Positions 1-8,059 of a stretch of 64,000 nucleotides of DNA are shown here, in pieces. The notes under the pieces were generated by a model. The model did not search any database and was not told the origin of the DNA. It was given only the letters and a program-made list of their open reading frames with translations. The position numbers and the translations under genes were made by a program. This stretch comes from Hyphomonadaceae bacterium (GTDB lineage: Bacteria > Pseudomonadota > Alphaproteobacteria > Caulobacterales > Hyphomonadaceae), in the NCBI GenBank assembly GCA_016714495.1, contig JADKDU010000014.1, positions 1-64,000 of the forward strand. Reading direction: 5' to 3'. Position 1 is the stretch's first letter. Each line of letters opens with the position of its first letter.

Positions 1-524
1 CGATGAACGTGCATTCGTAATCTTTGGGCTGACTGGCCGGAATGCTCCTCCGTTCAAGCCGTTCCCAATGTTGGTTAGCTGTGACGTTGTTTTGCTTGTA
101 AAGCGACCGGCAAGGGCGGTCGCGGGGCCGGGCCTGACGCAGTGATTGAACAGGCTTGTGGTCCCTCGTTCGATCGGAGCGCCGAGCGACTGATTTGTCA
201 TGAATCGACGAGGCAATTTGCCGGCGCGATCTACGGTGTTGGTCGCCATCCTTGCCGCAAGCCCGTCGACAGCTTCCAGGCCATGACGATCTGGCCTCGT
301 CCGCCGTGCCTAACCCCGTCGGGTACACGTTTGCTTGTCACGCCCATCAAGCGTCCGTCGCATGACCGCTCAAGGGGCCGAGGCTTCGCGGCTTCAAGGG
401 CCGCTGCAGGCCGCACCAACCCCTTGCGCGGTCACCGCTGCGCTTGCTTTCCGGCCGCTCCTGAGGGGCGTCGCAAACGCGACCCCGTCGGGACTGATCC
501 CGCGGGATCACAAGGAAAGCCATC
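1..524. other. No recognisable gene; region upstream of ssb
   Basis: Several overlapping short frames exist on both strands but none resembles a known family or has a good ribosome binding site. The phrase accccgtcgg occurs twice (near 314 and 482), the second time just upstream of the ssb leader, and may be part of a regulatory repeat. I see nothing else here. Confidence 0.4.
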
Positions 525-941
525 ATGGACCGCGCATCATTCGAACTCATCGGCAATGTCGGCAAGCTCGAGATCAAGCCGCTCAAAGGCGAGAAGAAGC
601 TCGCAGTCGTTTCTGTCGCAACTTCCGAGCGCTGGAAGGCCGAGTCTGGCGACTGGAATGAAAAGACCTACTGGCATCGCGTTGTCGTCTTCGCGCCTGC
701 CAAGGTCGCGTTGATCGAGAAAGCCGTTCAGGTCGGCACCCGCCTCCGCCTTGTCGGACAGATTCGTCCCGGTTCCTGGGAAGATGAGCGCGGCCAGACC
801 CGCTACTCCATCGAGTTCGTGGTGACTGGGCTTGGTGATGTCGAGATCCTCGCGCGCGGCAAGCCGAAAGCGGACGCACAATCCGAACCGGTGATCGTCG
901 GCGAAGAAGCGCCGAAGCCGAAGCGCAAGCGCGCGGCCTGA
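525..941 (+). CDS. ssb: Single-stranded DNA-binding protein, element-encoded
   Basis: The 138-residue product is an OB-fold SSB: it opens with a short N-terminal strand (MDRASFELIGNVGKLEIKPL), has the conserved WNEKTYWHRVV segment near residues 43-53 and G-x-R-L-x-L-V-G-Q near 72-81, and ends in a basic tail (KPKRKRAA). It binds and protects single-stranded DNA, here probably DNA made during transfer. Unlike the housekeeping SSB it lacks a long acidic tail ending in DDDIPF, so it probably does not recruit the usual SSB partners. AAGGAAAG precedes the ATG. A hairpin separates it from ardC, the usual neighbour in alphaproteobacterial elements. Confidence 0.85.
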   Translation: MDRASFELIGNVGKLEIKPLKGEKKLAVVSVATSERWKAESGDWNEKTYWHRVVVFAPAKVALIEKAVQVGTRLRLVGQIRPGSWEDERGQTRYSIEFVVTGLGDVEILARGKPKADAQSEPVIVGEEAPKPKRKRAA

Positions 942-947
942 CGGCCT

Positions 948-972
948 GGCCGGCGGCGCCAAGCCGCCGGCC
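948..972 (+). terminator. GC-rich hairpin between ssb and ardC
   Basis: A perfect 9-bp stem (ggccggcgg / ccgccggcc) with a 7-nt loop follows the ssb stop. Only a short TTGT follows, so it may be a weak terminator or a processing/stability element rather than a strong terminator. Confidence 0.5.
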
Positions 973-1015
973 TTGTCTCGCTCTCCCAACAATCCAGCTT
1001 CTCAAGGAGGTCATC

Positions 1016-1953
1016 ATGACCGCCATCGCGAACACGCAATCGCTTCACGACGCCGTCACCGCCCGGATCATCGCAGAACTCGAACAGGGACGCTTCCCCT
1101 GGGTCCAGCCATGGGCGTCTTCATCAGGAGGGACGCCGCTTGGTCTGCCCCAGAATGCATCGACCGGCCGGACATACTCCGGGATCAACATCCTCCTGCT
1201 CTGGGCGGCCGCCATCGAGCAGAGCAGGCCATCCCAGCGCTGGCTCACCTTCAAACAGGCGCTCGCGCTTGGCGGCAATGTCCGCAAGGGCGAGAAGGGA
1301 ACGACGGTTGTCTATGCCGACACGTTTGTGCCCAAGGCCGAGAAGGCGAAGGCGAGCGCGTCCGGCGAAGACGCCCGCCGCGTCGGCTTTCTGAAGCGCT
1401 TCACCGTGTTCCATGCCGAACAGTGCGAGGGCTGCCCGCCGATCCGGATGCAGCGCCGCTGCCGGGGCGAACCGAGGTGTTGTCACATGTCGATGCGGTT
1501 ATCGCGGCGACGGGCGCGGACATACGGATCGGCGGTGACATGGCGTTCTATTCTCCGAGCCACGACTTCATTCAGGTTCCCCCGCAGCAGGCCTATTTTG
1601 AGCCCATAAATTGGTACCGGACAGTTTTGCATGAGCTCGGTCATTGGGCAGGCGGCCCTTCGCGTCTCAACCGCGATTTCTCCGGGCGACACGGCAGCCA
1701 GGCTTATGCCCGCGAGGAACCTGGTCGCTGAACTCTGCTCAGCTTTTCCTCTGCGCCGAGCTCGGGTGTCGCCCAACTGTTCGCCATGCGGACTATCTCG
1801 GCGCCTGGCTTGGAAATTCTCAAGGGCGACAACCGGGCGATCTTTCAGGCCGCGTCGATGGCGTCCAAAGCGGCTGACTTCGTCATGGGCCGCCGGGATG
1901 CCGGGCGCGGCCAGCACGATGCTGGTGAAATCGGTGTGGAATCAGCGGCCTGA
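1016..1953 (+). pseudogene. ardC: ArdC-like antirestriction protein, frame broken
   Basis: The start is well marked by CAAGGAGGTCATC before the ATG. The first ~140 residues match the ArdC N-terminal single-stranded-DNA-binding domain (W-x-W-x-x-G pattern, GRTYSGINILLLW, KGEKGTTVVYAD). Near 1425 the reading shifts frame, and the continuation carries the metallopeptidase-like part, including YRTVLHELGHW with HELGH at 1630-1644. At about 1725, and again twice before 1830, the frame changes again; the last piece contains the typical AASMASKAADFVMG end and stops at 1951. The whole span is close to a full ArdC (~310 residues), so nothing large is missing, but at least three indels would have to be undone to make protein. 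It is real decay or poor sequence; I cannot tell which. Confidence 0.75.
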
Positions 1954-1999
1954 AGGAAAGCGGGCAATTGCAACGGACTTTTCGTCTTTCACGTGGAAA

Positions 2000-2031
2000 A
2001 GTGTCAGAAGATGAGCTATATATCTGACACT
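2000..2031 (+). promoter_or_regulatory. Inverted-repeat operator of the AbiE-like operon
   Basis: A perfect 9-bp inverted repeat (agtgtcaga at 2000-2008, tctgacact at 2023-2031) is separated by 14 nt that contain a ctatata box resembling a -10 element. It ends 13 nt before the antitoxin start. AbiEi-type antitoxins are known to repress their own operon by binding inverted repeats at the promoter, and the position fits that role. Confidence 0.6.
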
Positions 2032-2044
2032 ATGGAGACGTCAG

Positions 2045-2653
2045 ATGACGGTGTCGAAGGCCATTCTTGAGTTCCTGAAGCCGCGCAAGCGGGGCGAGCC
2101 CGTCTGCGCCAAGCAGCTGCTCCACCTCGGCAATCGCGCCGCCGTGGACCAAGCCCTGGCGCGCCTTGTCCGGCGGAAGAAGCTCGTGCGCGTGTCACGG
2201 GGCTTCTACGCCGTTCCCGTGGAAAGCCGGTTCGGGCTCCTGCCGCCCAATGCAGGGGAGGCGATGGAAGCTATCGCCCGTCTGAAGGGCGAGCAGATCG
2301 CGCCTGCAGGCGCTGCCGTCGCCAACGCCTTTGGCCTGACGACGCAGGTGCCTTTGCGCCGGACCTACGTGACAAGCGGACGGACTCGCACGCTTAAGGT
2401 GTCAGGCGAGACAATCGAACTGCGCCATGCTCCGCCATTGGCCGAGAACGCGCGCCATGAGAGACTGCTGCGGGCGATCGAATGGTTGGGACCGCATGGT
2501 GTTGAACAAGCCAGAGCCATGCTTCTCACGCTCAAGCCAGCCGAGCGGCGGACCCTCGCGCGACGCGCGGCGGGCATGCCGACCTGGATGGCGGCGGCAG
2601 TAAGCGAAGCAGCCTATGCCGGACAGCATCTTCAGTCTCAGCGCGCGGGATAG
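2045..2653 (+). CDS. AbiEi-like antitoxin (type IV toxin-antitoxin)
   Basis: The 202-residue product has an N-terminal winged-helix region (residues ~5-55; AKQLLHLGNRAAVDQALARL and RKKLVRVSRGFYAV) followed by the AbiEi antitoxin-type C-terminal domain. Such proteins bind their promoter and protect against a co-encoded nucleotidyltransferase toxin. GGAG lies 8 nt before the ATG. Its 3' end overlaps the downstream toxin start by 38 nt, a coupled arrangement usual for these pairs. The upstream inverted repeat is the likely autoregulatory site. The frame is intact although the toxin partner is broken. Confidence 0.8.
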   Translation: MTVSKAILEFLKPRKRGEPVCAKQLLHLGNRAAVDQALARLVRRKKLVRVSRGFYAVPVESRFGLLPPNAGEAMEAIARLKGEQIAPAGAAVANAFGLTTQVPLRRTYVTSGRTRTLKVSGETIELRHAPPLAENARHERLLRAIEWLGPHGVEQARAMLLTLKPAERRTLARRAAGMPTWMAAAVSEAAYAGQHLQSQRAG

Positions 2654-3632
2654 GGCAGACTTCTTCCAGGCCGCCGTCGCACGCGTCGGCCGGACCGCCA
2701 TCCGCTGGAGAAGGACGTCTGGGTCGTGTGGGCGCTGCGGCGCTCTTCGAGGACCCCGTCGGCGCCCACCTCGTCTTCAAGGGGGCACTCCTGTCGAAAG
2801 CTCACCGCCTGATCGAGCGGTCCTCCGAGGACGTCGACCTGACCCATGACATCCGGGAGCTGGCCGCGGACCTCTTGCCGCGAGGAGATGGAGGCGAGGT
2901 GCTCGACATCCCGGAGACGCGCAGCCAGATCCGGCGGGTCAGCGAGGCCATACGCAACGAGCTGCTCCCTGCCTGGGTCAGCGGCACCGTTGCACCCATC
3001 ATTCAGGCGCGGCTGGAGAGGGATGGCGCCCAGGCGATGGTCGAGCTCGATGGCTGCAATCTCAGCATCCGTTACGCCGAACAGGACCACGGGCAGGTCA
3101 AATCCGCCGTGCTCCTGGAATTTGGCGCTCGCGCCACGGGGGAACCTGCCGACGTCCATGATATCGCCTGTGACAGCGCGGCGGCTGGCCTGGGCATCGA
3201 CCTTCCAACAGCGCGGCCCAGAGTCATGAAGGCCGAACGGACGTTCTGGGAGAAGGCGACGGCGGTGCCGTCTTCTGCCGGAGTGGAGATCCCGTCGGAG
3301 ATCACAAGGCGCGTCACTGGTACGATCTGGAGCGGCTCCACGCCAACGGCGTCGCGAGGCGTGCCATTACGGATGCCAGCCTCGCTGCGCAGGTTGCCTC
3401 ACACCAGACCGCCTTCTTCCGCGAGCGCGACCAGGCAGGCGCTTGGATCGACTATCATGCCGCCGTTGGGGGAGGGCTGCAGCTCGTGCCGGTGGGGCCG
3501 CATCTGGCAGAGCTCGAGGCGGACTATGCGGCAATGCAGACCGATGGCCTGCTGCCGGTGGACGCGCTCACCTTCGCCAGACTCATGGTGCGGTGCGGTG
3601 AGATCGAGCGGGCGGCCAACGCGGCGACGTGA
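2616..3632 (+). pseudogene. AbiEii/AbiGii-like nucleotidyltransferase toxin, frameshifted
   Basis: The start ATG lies inside the end of the antitoxin gene. The opening (MPDSIFSLSARDRADFF) and later pieces (EKDVWVVWALR; LIERSSEDVDLT; KAERTFWEKATA; DHKARHWYDLERL) match the DUF1814/AbiEii nucleotidyltransferase family, and a plausible C-terminus ends at the TGA at 3630. The pieces lie in different frames, with shifts near 2695, 2735 and 3270. The conserved nucleotidyltransferase motif GG-S/T-SLSK is also altered to GALLSK around residue 60, so even a repaired protein might be inactive. The toxin would normally transfer nucleotides to cellular targets and cause dormancy. The remaining antitoxin may therefore be an orphan. 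Confidence 0.75.
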
Positions 3633-3829
3633 GCTGCGGGCTGGAGACGGGAGACTGGCAAACGGTGCGTCCCGCCATGCAGGACCGGATGGGTCCGGTG
3701 CGCAGGCTCATTGCAGCCTTCTCTCTTGCTGGCCGTCCTGACAGGTCGGCGTGTGCGCGCCAGCCTCCGCATGCTGTCTCCTGCCTCGCGCGGAAGGGGA
3801 ATTGGTTGCTCAGGTCATCGCAGTGTGCC

Positions 3830-3963
3830 GGGCGTGATGGATCGCCTCAAGGGACGACGGGGCCCCACGATTTTTTTGGCGGAAGAGCCAAAAAAATCGT
3901 GACCCCCATCGCCGCTGCGCGGTCGCGCCTGGGCGCGATCCCTTGACCCGCTCCATCACGCCC
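3830..3963. repeat. Nested inverted repeats (candidate oriT or regulatory palindrome)
   Basis: An outer pair of 25-nt arms (3830-3854 and 3939-3963) matches at 22 of 25 positions in inverted orientation. Inside lies a perfect 15-bp hairpin, cacgatttttttggc (3866-3880) and gccaaaaaaatcgtg (3887-3901), with loop ggaaga. The block sits between the AbiE genes and the relaxase gene, in an otherwise gene-free stretch. Large palindromes near relaxase genes are often transfer origins, but no nic consensus is identified, so the role is inferred. Confidence 0.55.
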
Positions 3964-4000
3964 GCCCGCCGGCATCGTCCTTCAAACACGGGAGACGACG

Positions 4001-4162
4001 ATGTTCACGAAGACCTTCACGATCGAGCACCACATCGAGGAGCTGCGGGCCGAACTGCGGGTGATGACTGACGCCGAGGAGAGGCGCGAGATCCAGGCTG
4101 AGTTGGCGGCAATGCTGCGGCGTGCCGGTGATATCGACCGTGACAGCGAAGCAATGATCTGA
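4001..4162 (+). CDS. Small acidic/helical hypothetical protein (53 aa)
   Basis: A short open frame begins at an ATG preceded by GGGAGACGACG and encodes 53 residues, starting MFTKTFTIEHHIEELRAEL. It is charged and predicted helical throughout (EHHIEELRAELR... AEERREIQAEL), consistent with a small coiled-coil or DNA-associated protein. I do not recognise its function. It lies between the nested palindrome and the relaxase gene, so an accessory role in the element is possible but unproven. Confidence 0.55.
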   Translation: MFTKTFTIEHHIEELRAELRVMTDAEERREIQAELAAMLRRAGDIDRDSEAMI

Positions 4163-4468
4163 CGAGTTTGGCGAGAGCGGTACGCGTCGCTCTCGCTGCA
4201 TTCGGTCTTTGTCATCCCCAGGTGCGATGACGTTTGATGAGCAGTCTCTGTGCGCTGAAGTGTGAAGGGTCTGAGGCAGGAGAGGGCGGTGGAAGTGGAT
4301 GGGGGCGGTTTGCAAGATAAAGATAGAGCGGCGCTTTTTTCAAAATCGCCTGTCTGCACATAGAGATAAGGCGCGGCGCATTCACCTCCACGTTGCGTCG
4401 GATTTGCTGGGCCTCGTTTGTGACGCGCAAGTGCTCGACGACACGTCGCGTTCTGTCAGATTCGGTTC
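4163..4468. other. Gene-free stretch upstream of relaxase
   Basis: About 300 bases without a convincing gene on either strand. It includes AT-richer sequence (around 4315-4350) than its surroundings and could hold the relaxase promoter; no clear motif is seen. Confidence 0.35.
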
Positions 4469-6481
4469 ATGCAGCGGAATCCCGGAGACATCGAATTCGA
4501 GCCTCGGATGGGCAGGAGCGGTGGAGATCGCGGCCCGCATCTCGGGCAGCTGCGCAAAGCCGTCGGGATCGCAAAGCACGTCGGGGCGCCGCGCGCCTCG
4601 CCGTCGCCGATCAGCCGGACAGGCGTACGTGCTCACTTCGCGAAGGGAGTGACGACACGGGCGACAAAGTCTTCACCAACCCAGCGGCGGGTGGTGGTGA
4701 AGGCGCGCTATGTCTCTCATAGTGCAGCGCGCGGCGCCCCGCTTCGCACGCACGTGTCCTATCTTGCGCGGGAGGTGGGGCCGCAGAAGTCGCCGGGTGA
4801 TCCAGCGGTAGAGCAGCGCCAGGCGAACGATCTGGAACGGTCAGTCGACTATCTCGCCAGAGAGGGGCGTGAGCACGCCGGCGACTTTACGTTCTACAAC
4901 CAGCGGGAGAGCGGTCTCGACGCTCAGAAGCTGACCGCCAGCTGGGCCGATGACAGCCGGCACTTCCGCCTGATCATCAGCGCGGAGGACGGGGCGGCGC
5001 TTGGAGACCTCAGACCCTTCATCCGCGAGGTGATGGCCAATCTGGAAGCCCGACTTGGCACGTCCCTGGAGTGGGTCGCCGTTGACCACCATGATACCGA
5101 CAATCCCCATACCCATGTCCTGATCCGCGGACGGCGCAGCGACGGACAAGACCTGTTCATTCCATCCCGGATGATTTCCTCGGGCATCCGGGAGCACGCT
5201 CAGGAGGTGGTCACGCGCGTGCTGGGCCCACGCCAATCGGTCGACCTGGTGCGCGAGCGCGAACGCGAGATCCGCGAAATCGGGGTGACGTCACTTGACC
5301 GGGAGTTGGCGGCGCAGCTGCGCCGCGCTGGGGCCAGCGTGAGCCGGCCCGATCTTGTTGCGCGACTTGAGCAACTCGAACGCTGGGGCCTGGCGACACG
5401 CCGATCTGATGGCTGGCGTCTTGCCGATGGTTTGACCGTCCAGCTGGGCGCCATGAAGGAGCGCGCCGAAGTCGAGAAAGCTGTTGCCCATCTGCGCCGT
5501 GGGCAAGCGAAAGCGCTCCTGGCTGCCGACGCGAGCGCTCCCGTGCTGGGCGAGCTTGTCCATGGCAGGCTCGATAGTGATTTCGGTGACAATTTTCTTG
5601 CTGTGGTGGAGAGCGGCGCTGGGGAGCTGCGATACGCGCGGTTCGGGCGGACAGACGATCTCGCCATCCTGGCCGACATTCCTTCCGGCTCCATCGTCGC
5701 GTTCGAACCGGCCGTCGCGCGCCCGCGGCCGTCCGATGAAGCAGTCGCGCGTGTCGCGGCCAGAGCCGGCGGGCTCTATTCGGCGACCATCCACGCGAAC
5801 CTCGAGGCTCACGTCGACACCGGCCTCATCGCGGCGAATGTCCGTCGACTTGAGGCCATGCGGCGCAGCGGCCTGGTCGAACGGCGGGCGGACGGCGCCT
5901 TTGCGATCACTCCGGATCATCTCGAACAGGCGACACGCTTTGAAAGCGAGCTTGTCCGGAAATCGCCCGTGAACGCGCGCGTCGTGAGCTACTGGACCTT
6001 GAGTGAACAGGTCAATGCGCTCGGTCCTACGCATCTGGACCATGTGCTCGCTGGCAAAGCCATGGCTCCGGAAGGAGACGGCGCATTCACGCGCCGGCAT
6101 GCGATGGCGCTCCAGCAGCGACGCCTTTTCATGATCGAGCAGGGTTGGATGGGCGAGACCGACAAGCAGCTTTCGCCGACGGCGTTGCGGACCATGGCGG
6201 CCAATGAACGAGCCGACCTTGCCAGGCGACTGTCCGTCGAGCTTGGAGTGAGGGTACTGCCGGAGTCGCCCTCCCAAGTGAGCGGCGTCTACGCGCGACG
6301 CATCGATCTCGCGCAGGGTCGCGTCGCTCTCATCGTGCAGGAGCGCCAGGCCTACATTGTCCCGTGGCGCCCCGCGTTGGAGCGGTTCGCTGGCCGTCAG
6401 GTCGAAGGCGTGCTGCGTGGCCAGACGCTGTCATGGGGGCTCGCACGCGGGTTGGGACCGAACCTGCCGCCGATGGGATGA
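4469..6481 (+). CDS. Relaxase/mobilization nuclease, DUF3363 type
   Basis: The 670-residue protein resembles the VirD2-like relaxases with a C-terminal DUF3363 domain. Visible are an N-terminal FEPRMGR motif (residues ~10-16), RRVVVKARYV near 73-82, FRLIISAEDGAALGDL near 165, and the metal-binding histidine cluster HHDTDNPHTHVL (H207, H214 and H216). The C-terminal half (YIVPWRPALERFAGRQVEGV) is the DUF3363-like end. Such enzymes nick the transfer origin and stay bound to the 5' end during mobilization. The start at 4469 is chosen because the FEPRMGR motif requires it, although no strong ribosome binding site precedes it. The stop overlaps the next gene by ATGA. The frame is intact. Confidence 0.8.
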   Translation: MQRNPGDIEFEPRMGRSGGDRGPHLGQLRKAVGIAKHVGAPRASPSPISRTGVRAHFAKGVTTRATKSSPTQRRVVVKARYVSHSAARGAPLRTHVSYLAREVGPQKSPGDPAVEQRQANDLERSVDYLAREGREHAGDFTFYNQRESGLDAQKLTASWADDSRHFRLIISAEDGAALGDLRPFIREVMANLEARLGTSLEWVAVDHHDTDNPHTHVLIRGRRSDGQDLFIPSRMISSGIREHAQEVVTRVLGPRQSVDLVREREREIREIGVTSLDRELAAQLRRAGASVSRPDLVARLEQLERWGLATRRSDGWRLADGLTVQLGAMKERAEVEKAVAHLRRGQAKALLAADASAPVLGELVHGRLDSDFGDNFLAVVESGAGELRYARFGRTDDLAILADIPSGSIVAFEPAVARPRPSDEAVARVAARAGGLYSATIHANLEAHVDTGLIAANVRRLEAMRRSGLVERRADGAFAITPDHLEQATRFESELVRKSPVNARVVSYWTLSEQVNALGPTHLDHVLAGKAMAPEGDGAFTRRHAMALQQRRLFMIEQGWMGETDKQLSPTALRTMAANERADLARRLSVELGVRVLPESPSQVSGVYARRIDLAQGRVALIVQERQAYIVPWRPALERFAGRQVEGVLRGQTLSWGLARGLGPNLPPMG

Positions 6482-6921
6482 AGCAGGTCAAAGAGCGGCG
6501 GAAGCGCGCCATTTGCAGCCGCGAGGTGAAAGGCGTGGAAGCCAATTTGGGCCTGTGGATAGTTCGGGACCAATCGCCCGGATTGAAGGCACACGGCGTC
6601 GAAATGAGATTTCCTGCAGACCTCGTCCCTCAGAAGGTTGTAGCCGACGACTTATGCGTCAGCATCGTCACCCTCTGGCGTGCTCGGCGAAGCGGCATCC
6701 CGGGATTTCCGGAGCCAATCGTTATTCGAAACATGATCTTCTGGCGGAAGGACGACGTCGGTCGGCTTGAAGATGCGTTGTTGAGGTTCGAAGGTCGGGG
6801 GAAGTTCGAGAAGCGCCGGACGGGCGACCGACGCAACGCCAGCCTTTTGAGTTCGAGGCCCAAGGCTCGGCGCCAGAAAGGTCTTCTGCCCTCAGACCAG
6901 CGGCAGCTCGACCTATTCTAG
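6478..6921 (+). CDS. AlpA-like helix-turn-helix regulator
   Basis: The ATG overlaps the relaxase stop (ATGA), implying translational coupling. The 147-residue product has a helix-turn-helix segment around residues 49-70 (PQKVVADDLCVSIVTLWRARR), followed by SGIPGFPEPIVIRNMIFWRKDDV, the pattern of AlpA/MerR-like excision regulators in which a substrate-like strand (FP-P-x-x-x) precedes the W-x-x-x-D helix. The C-terminal ~60 residues are basic and end in QRQLDLF. AlpA-type proteins regulate integrase or transfer genes of islands, which fits its position at the end of the element. A later start at 6604 would keep the DNA-binding core. Confidence 0.7.
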   Translation: MKQVKERRKRAICSREVKGVEANLGLWIVRDQSPGLKAHGVEMRFPADLVPQKVVADDLCVSIVTLWRARRSGIPGFPEPIVIRNMIFWRKDDVGRLEDALLRFEGRGKFEKRRTGDRRNASLLSSRPKARRQKGLLPSDQRQLDLF

Positions 6922-7299
6922 ACTCCGAAAAGGAACGGCTCGTTCGATCTTCGAGCGGACACTGTTTGCTTGGGAGCAGGCGCGATACTCCACCCAGCGA
7001 TAATCAAGTCGATCCGGTTTGCGGCGCGCGATGGCGTCCGGCCCGCCGCGACATGCTCCACCGTTTTACAAAAGGTGCGGATGTTCGTCAGTTGTTCGCG
7101 GGTTTTTTACAAAAAATCCTCAGCAAAATCAGTGAGGAAAAGGATTTGCAGTCCTCTGCGTCACCACTCCGCCACGAGGCCTCATCCGGGTCCATCGCTG
7201 GCGGAGCGACGGTCGGGCGCGTTGCGCCGGTTGGTGCGTATGCTAAGAGCCCCCAGCGCACAAGACCCCCGAGTCTGTGCAGGAAAACAGGGGCTATTC
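6922..7299. other. Element end with repeats, then tRNA and pcm leader
   Basis: This gene-free stretch contains two copies of TTTTACAAAA (7064-7073 and 7105-7114), an inverted TCCTCA/TGAGGA pair (7117-7122 and 7133-7138) and then the broken tRNA-Cys. The repeats have the look of recombinase arm sites at an attachment site; this is inference, as no integrase is present in the window. Confidence 0.5.
7140..7181 (-). tRNA. tRNA-Cys(GCA), 5' half only
   Basis: Read on the minus strand from 7181, the sequence gives an acceptor 5' arm GGCCTCG, TG, a D arm GCGG-AGTGGTGA-CGC, and an anticodon arm GAGGA-CTGCAAA-TCCTT with anticodon GCA (7149-7147). This is the expected tRNA-Cys up to the end of the anticodon stem. 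After 7140 the sequence departs: no variable loop, no GGTTCGATTCC T arm and no GGCCTCCA-like 3' end are found nearby. The gene therefore cannot make a tRNA as it stands. The cut point is a common site for tyrosine-recombinase integration. Confidence 0.8.
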
Positions 7300-7935
7300 G
7301 TGGATATGGAAGCCGCGCGCACTGCGATGATCGACAGCCAGGTACGTCCCAATGACGTCACCGACCGCCGCCTGATCTCGGCCATGGCGGGCGTTCATCG
7401 CGAGACTTTCGTTGCGCCGGCCAAGCGCGCTTCGGCCTATGCCGACGTGATGGTCGAAACCGGCCCTGGCCGCTGGCTGATCGCCGCGCGGGATTTTTCC
7501 AAACTGCTGAACAGCCTCGCCATACGCGAGACGGACCGGGCGCTCGATATCGCGGCGGGCACAGGCTATTCGAGCGCTGTGCTGTCGAAGCTGGCCGCAA
7601 GTGTCGTGTCGCTGGAACAGGACGAAGCCGCGGCGGCGGCCATTCGCAAGAATGTGCCTGGCGTGGACGTTGTCGTGGGACCGCTGAAGGCAGGCGCGGC
7701 GGCCAAGGGTCTGTTCGACGTCATCTTTGTGAACGGCGCGGTGGAAGAAGTGCCGCAAGCCTGGCTCGACCAGCTGGCCGAAGGCGGCCGTCTGGCGGTC
7801 GCGGTGTCTGAAGGCAGCGTGCGCCGCGGACGCATTTATACCCGTTTCGGCGGCAAGACGGCGTGGCGAACACCCTTTGACACAGCCATACCGCTACTTC
7901 CCGGCTTTGAAAAAGCTTCGGAATTTCGTCTTTAG
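7300..7935 (+). CDS. Protein-L-isoaspartate O-methyltransferase family protein (diverged)
   Basis: The product (~211 residues from the GTG at 7300, preceded by CAGGGG) belongs to the PIMT methyltransferase family: it opens MDMEAARTAMIDSQVRPND and has the SAM-binding glycine motif ALDIAAGTGYSSAVLSKLA near residues 87-105. The segment equivalent to QTISQP of active PIMTs is replaced here by ETGPGRWLIAARDF, so repair activity is doubtful. A second, canonical PIMT is at 39593. In related bacteria this diverged paralogue sits directly before tolC, as here. The start could also be the ATG at 7306; the longer upstream frame overlaps the tRNA and is rejected. Confidence 0.75.
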   Translation: MDMEAARTAMIDSQVRPNDVTDRRLISAMAGVHRETFVAPAKRASAYADVMVETGPGRWLIAARDFSKLLNSLAIRETDRALDIAAGTGYSSAVLSKLAASVVSLEQDEAAAAAIRKNVPGVDVVVGPLKAGAAAKGLFDVIFVNGAVEEVPQAWLDQLAEGGRLAVAVSEGSVRRGRIYTRFGGKTAWRTPFDTAIPLLPGFEKASEFRL

Positions 7936-8059
7936 AGCGAATTAGGGTCTTAACCGTCAGCCTCCGCGCGCTGTCGCTGGTCGTCGACCTGCGCGGCGAG
8001 GGATTGTGTGCTGTTGGCTGGAACCCTGCATGGGGCCCAGCAACTCGAGGGAGTCGGCC

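Larger units (their letters stand above)
1..7139. mobile_element. Partial integrative/mobilizable element abutting tRNA-Cys
   Basis: This is an inference from content and boundary. The block carries ssb, ardC, an abortive-infection AbiE pair, a relaxase and an AlpA-type regulator, a cargo typical of alphaproteobacterial mobilizable or conjugative islands. Its right edge is a tRNA-Cys gene interrupted after the anticodon arm, next to chromosomal housekeeping genes. No integrase, type IV secretion or replication gene is visible, so the left part of the element lies outside the window. ardC and the AbiE toxin gene are broken while ssb, the antitoxin and the relaxase are open, which suggests partial decay. 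Confidence 0.65.
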
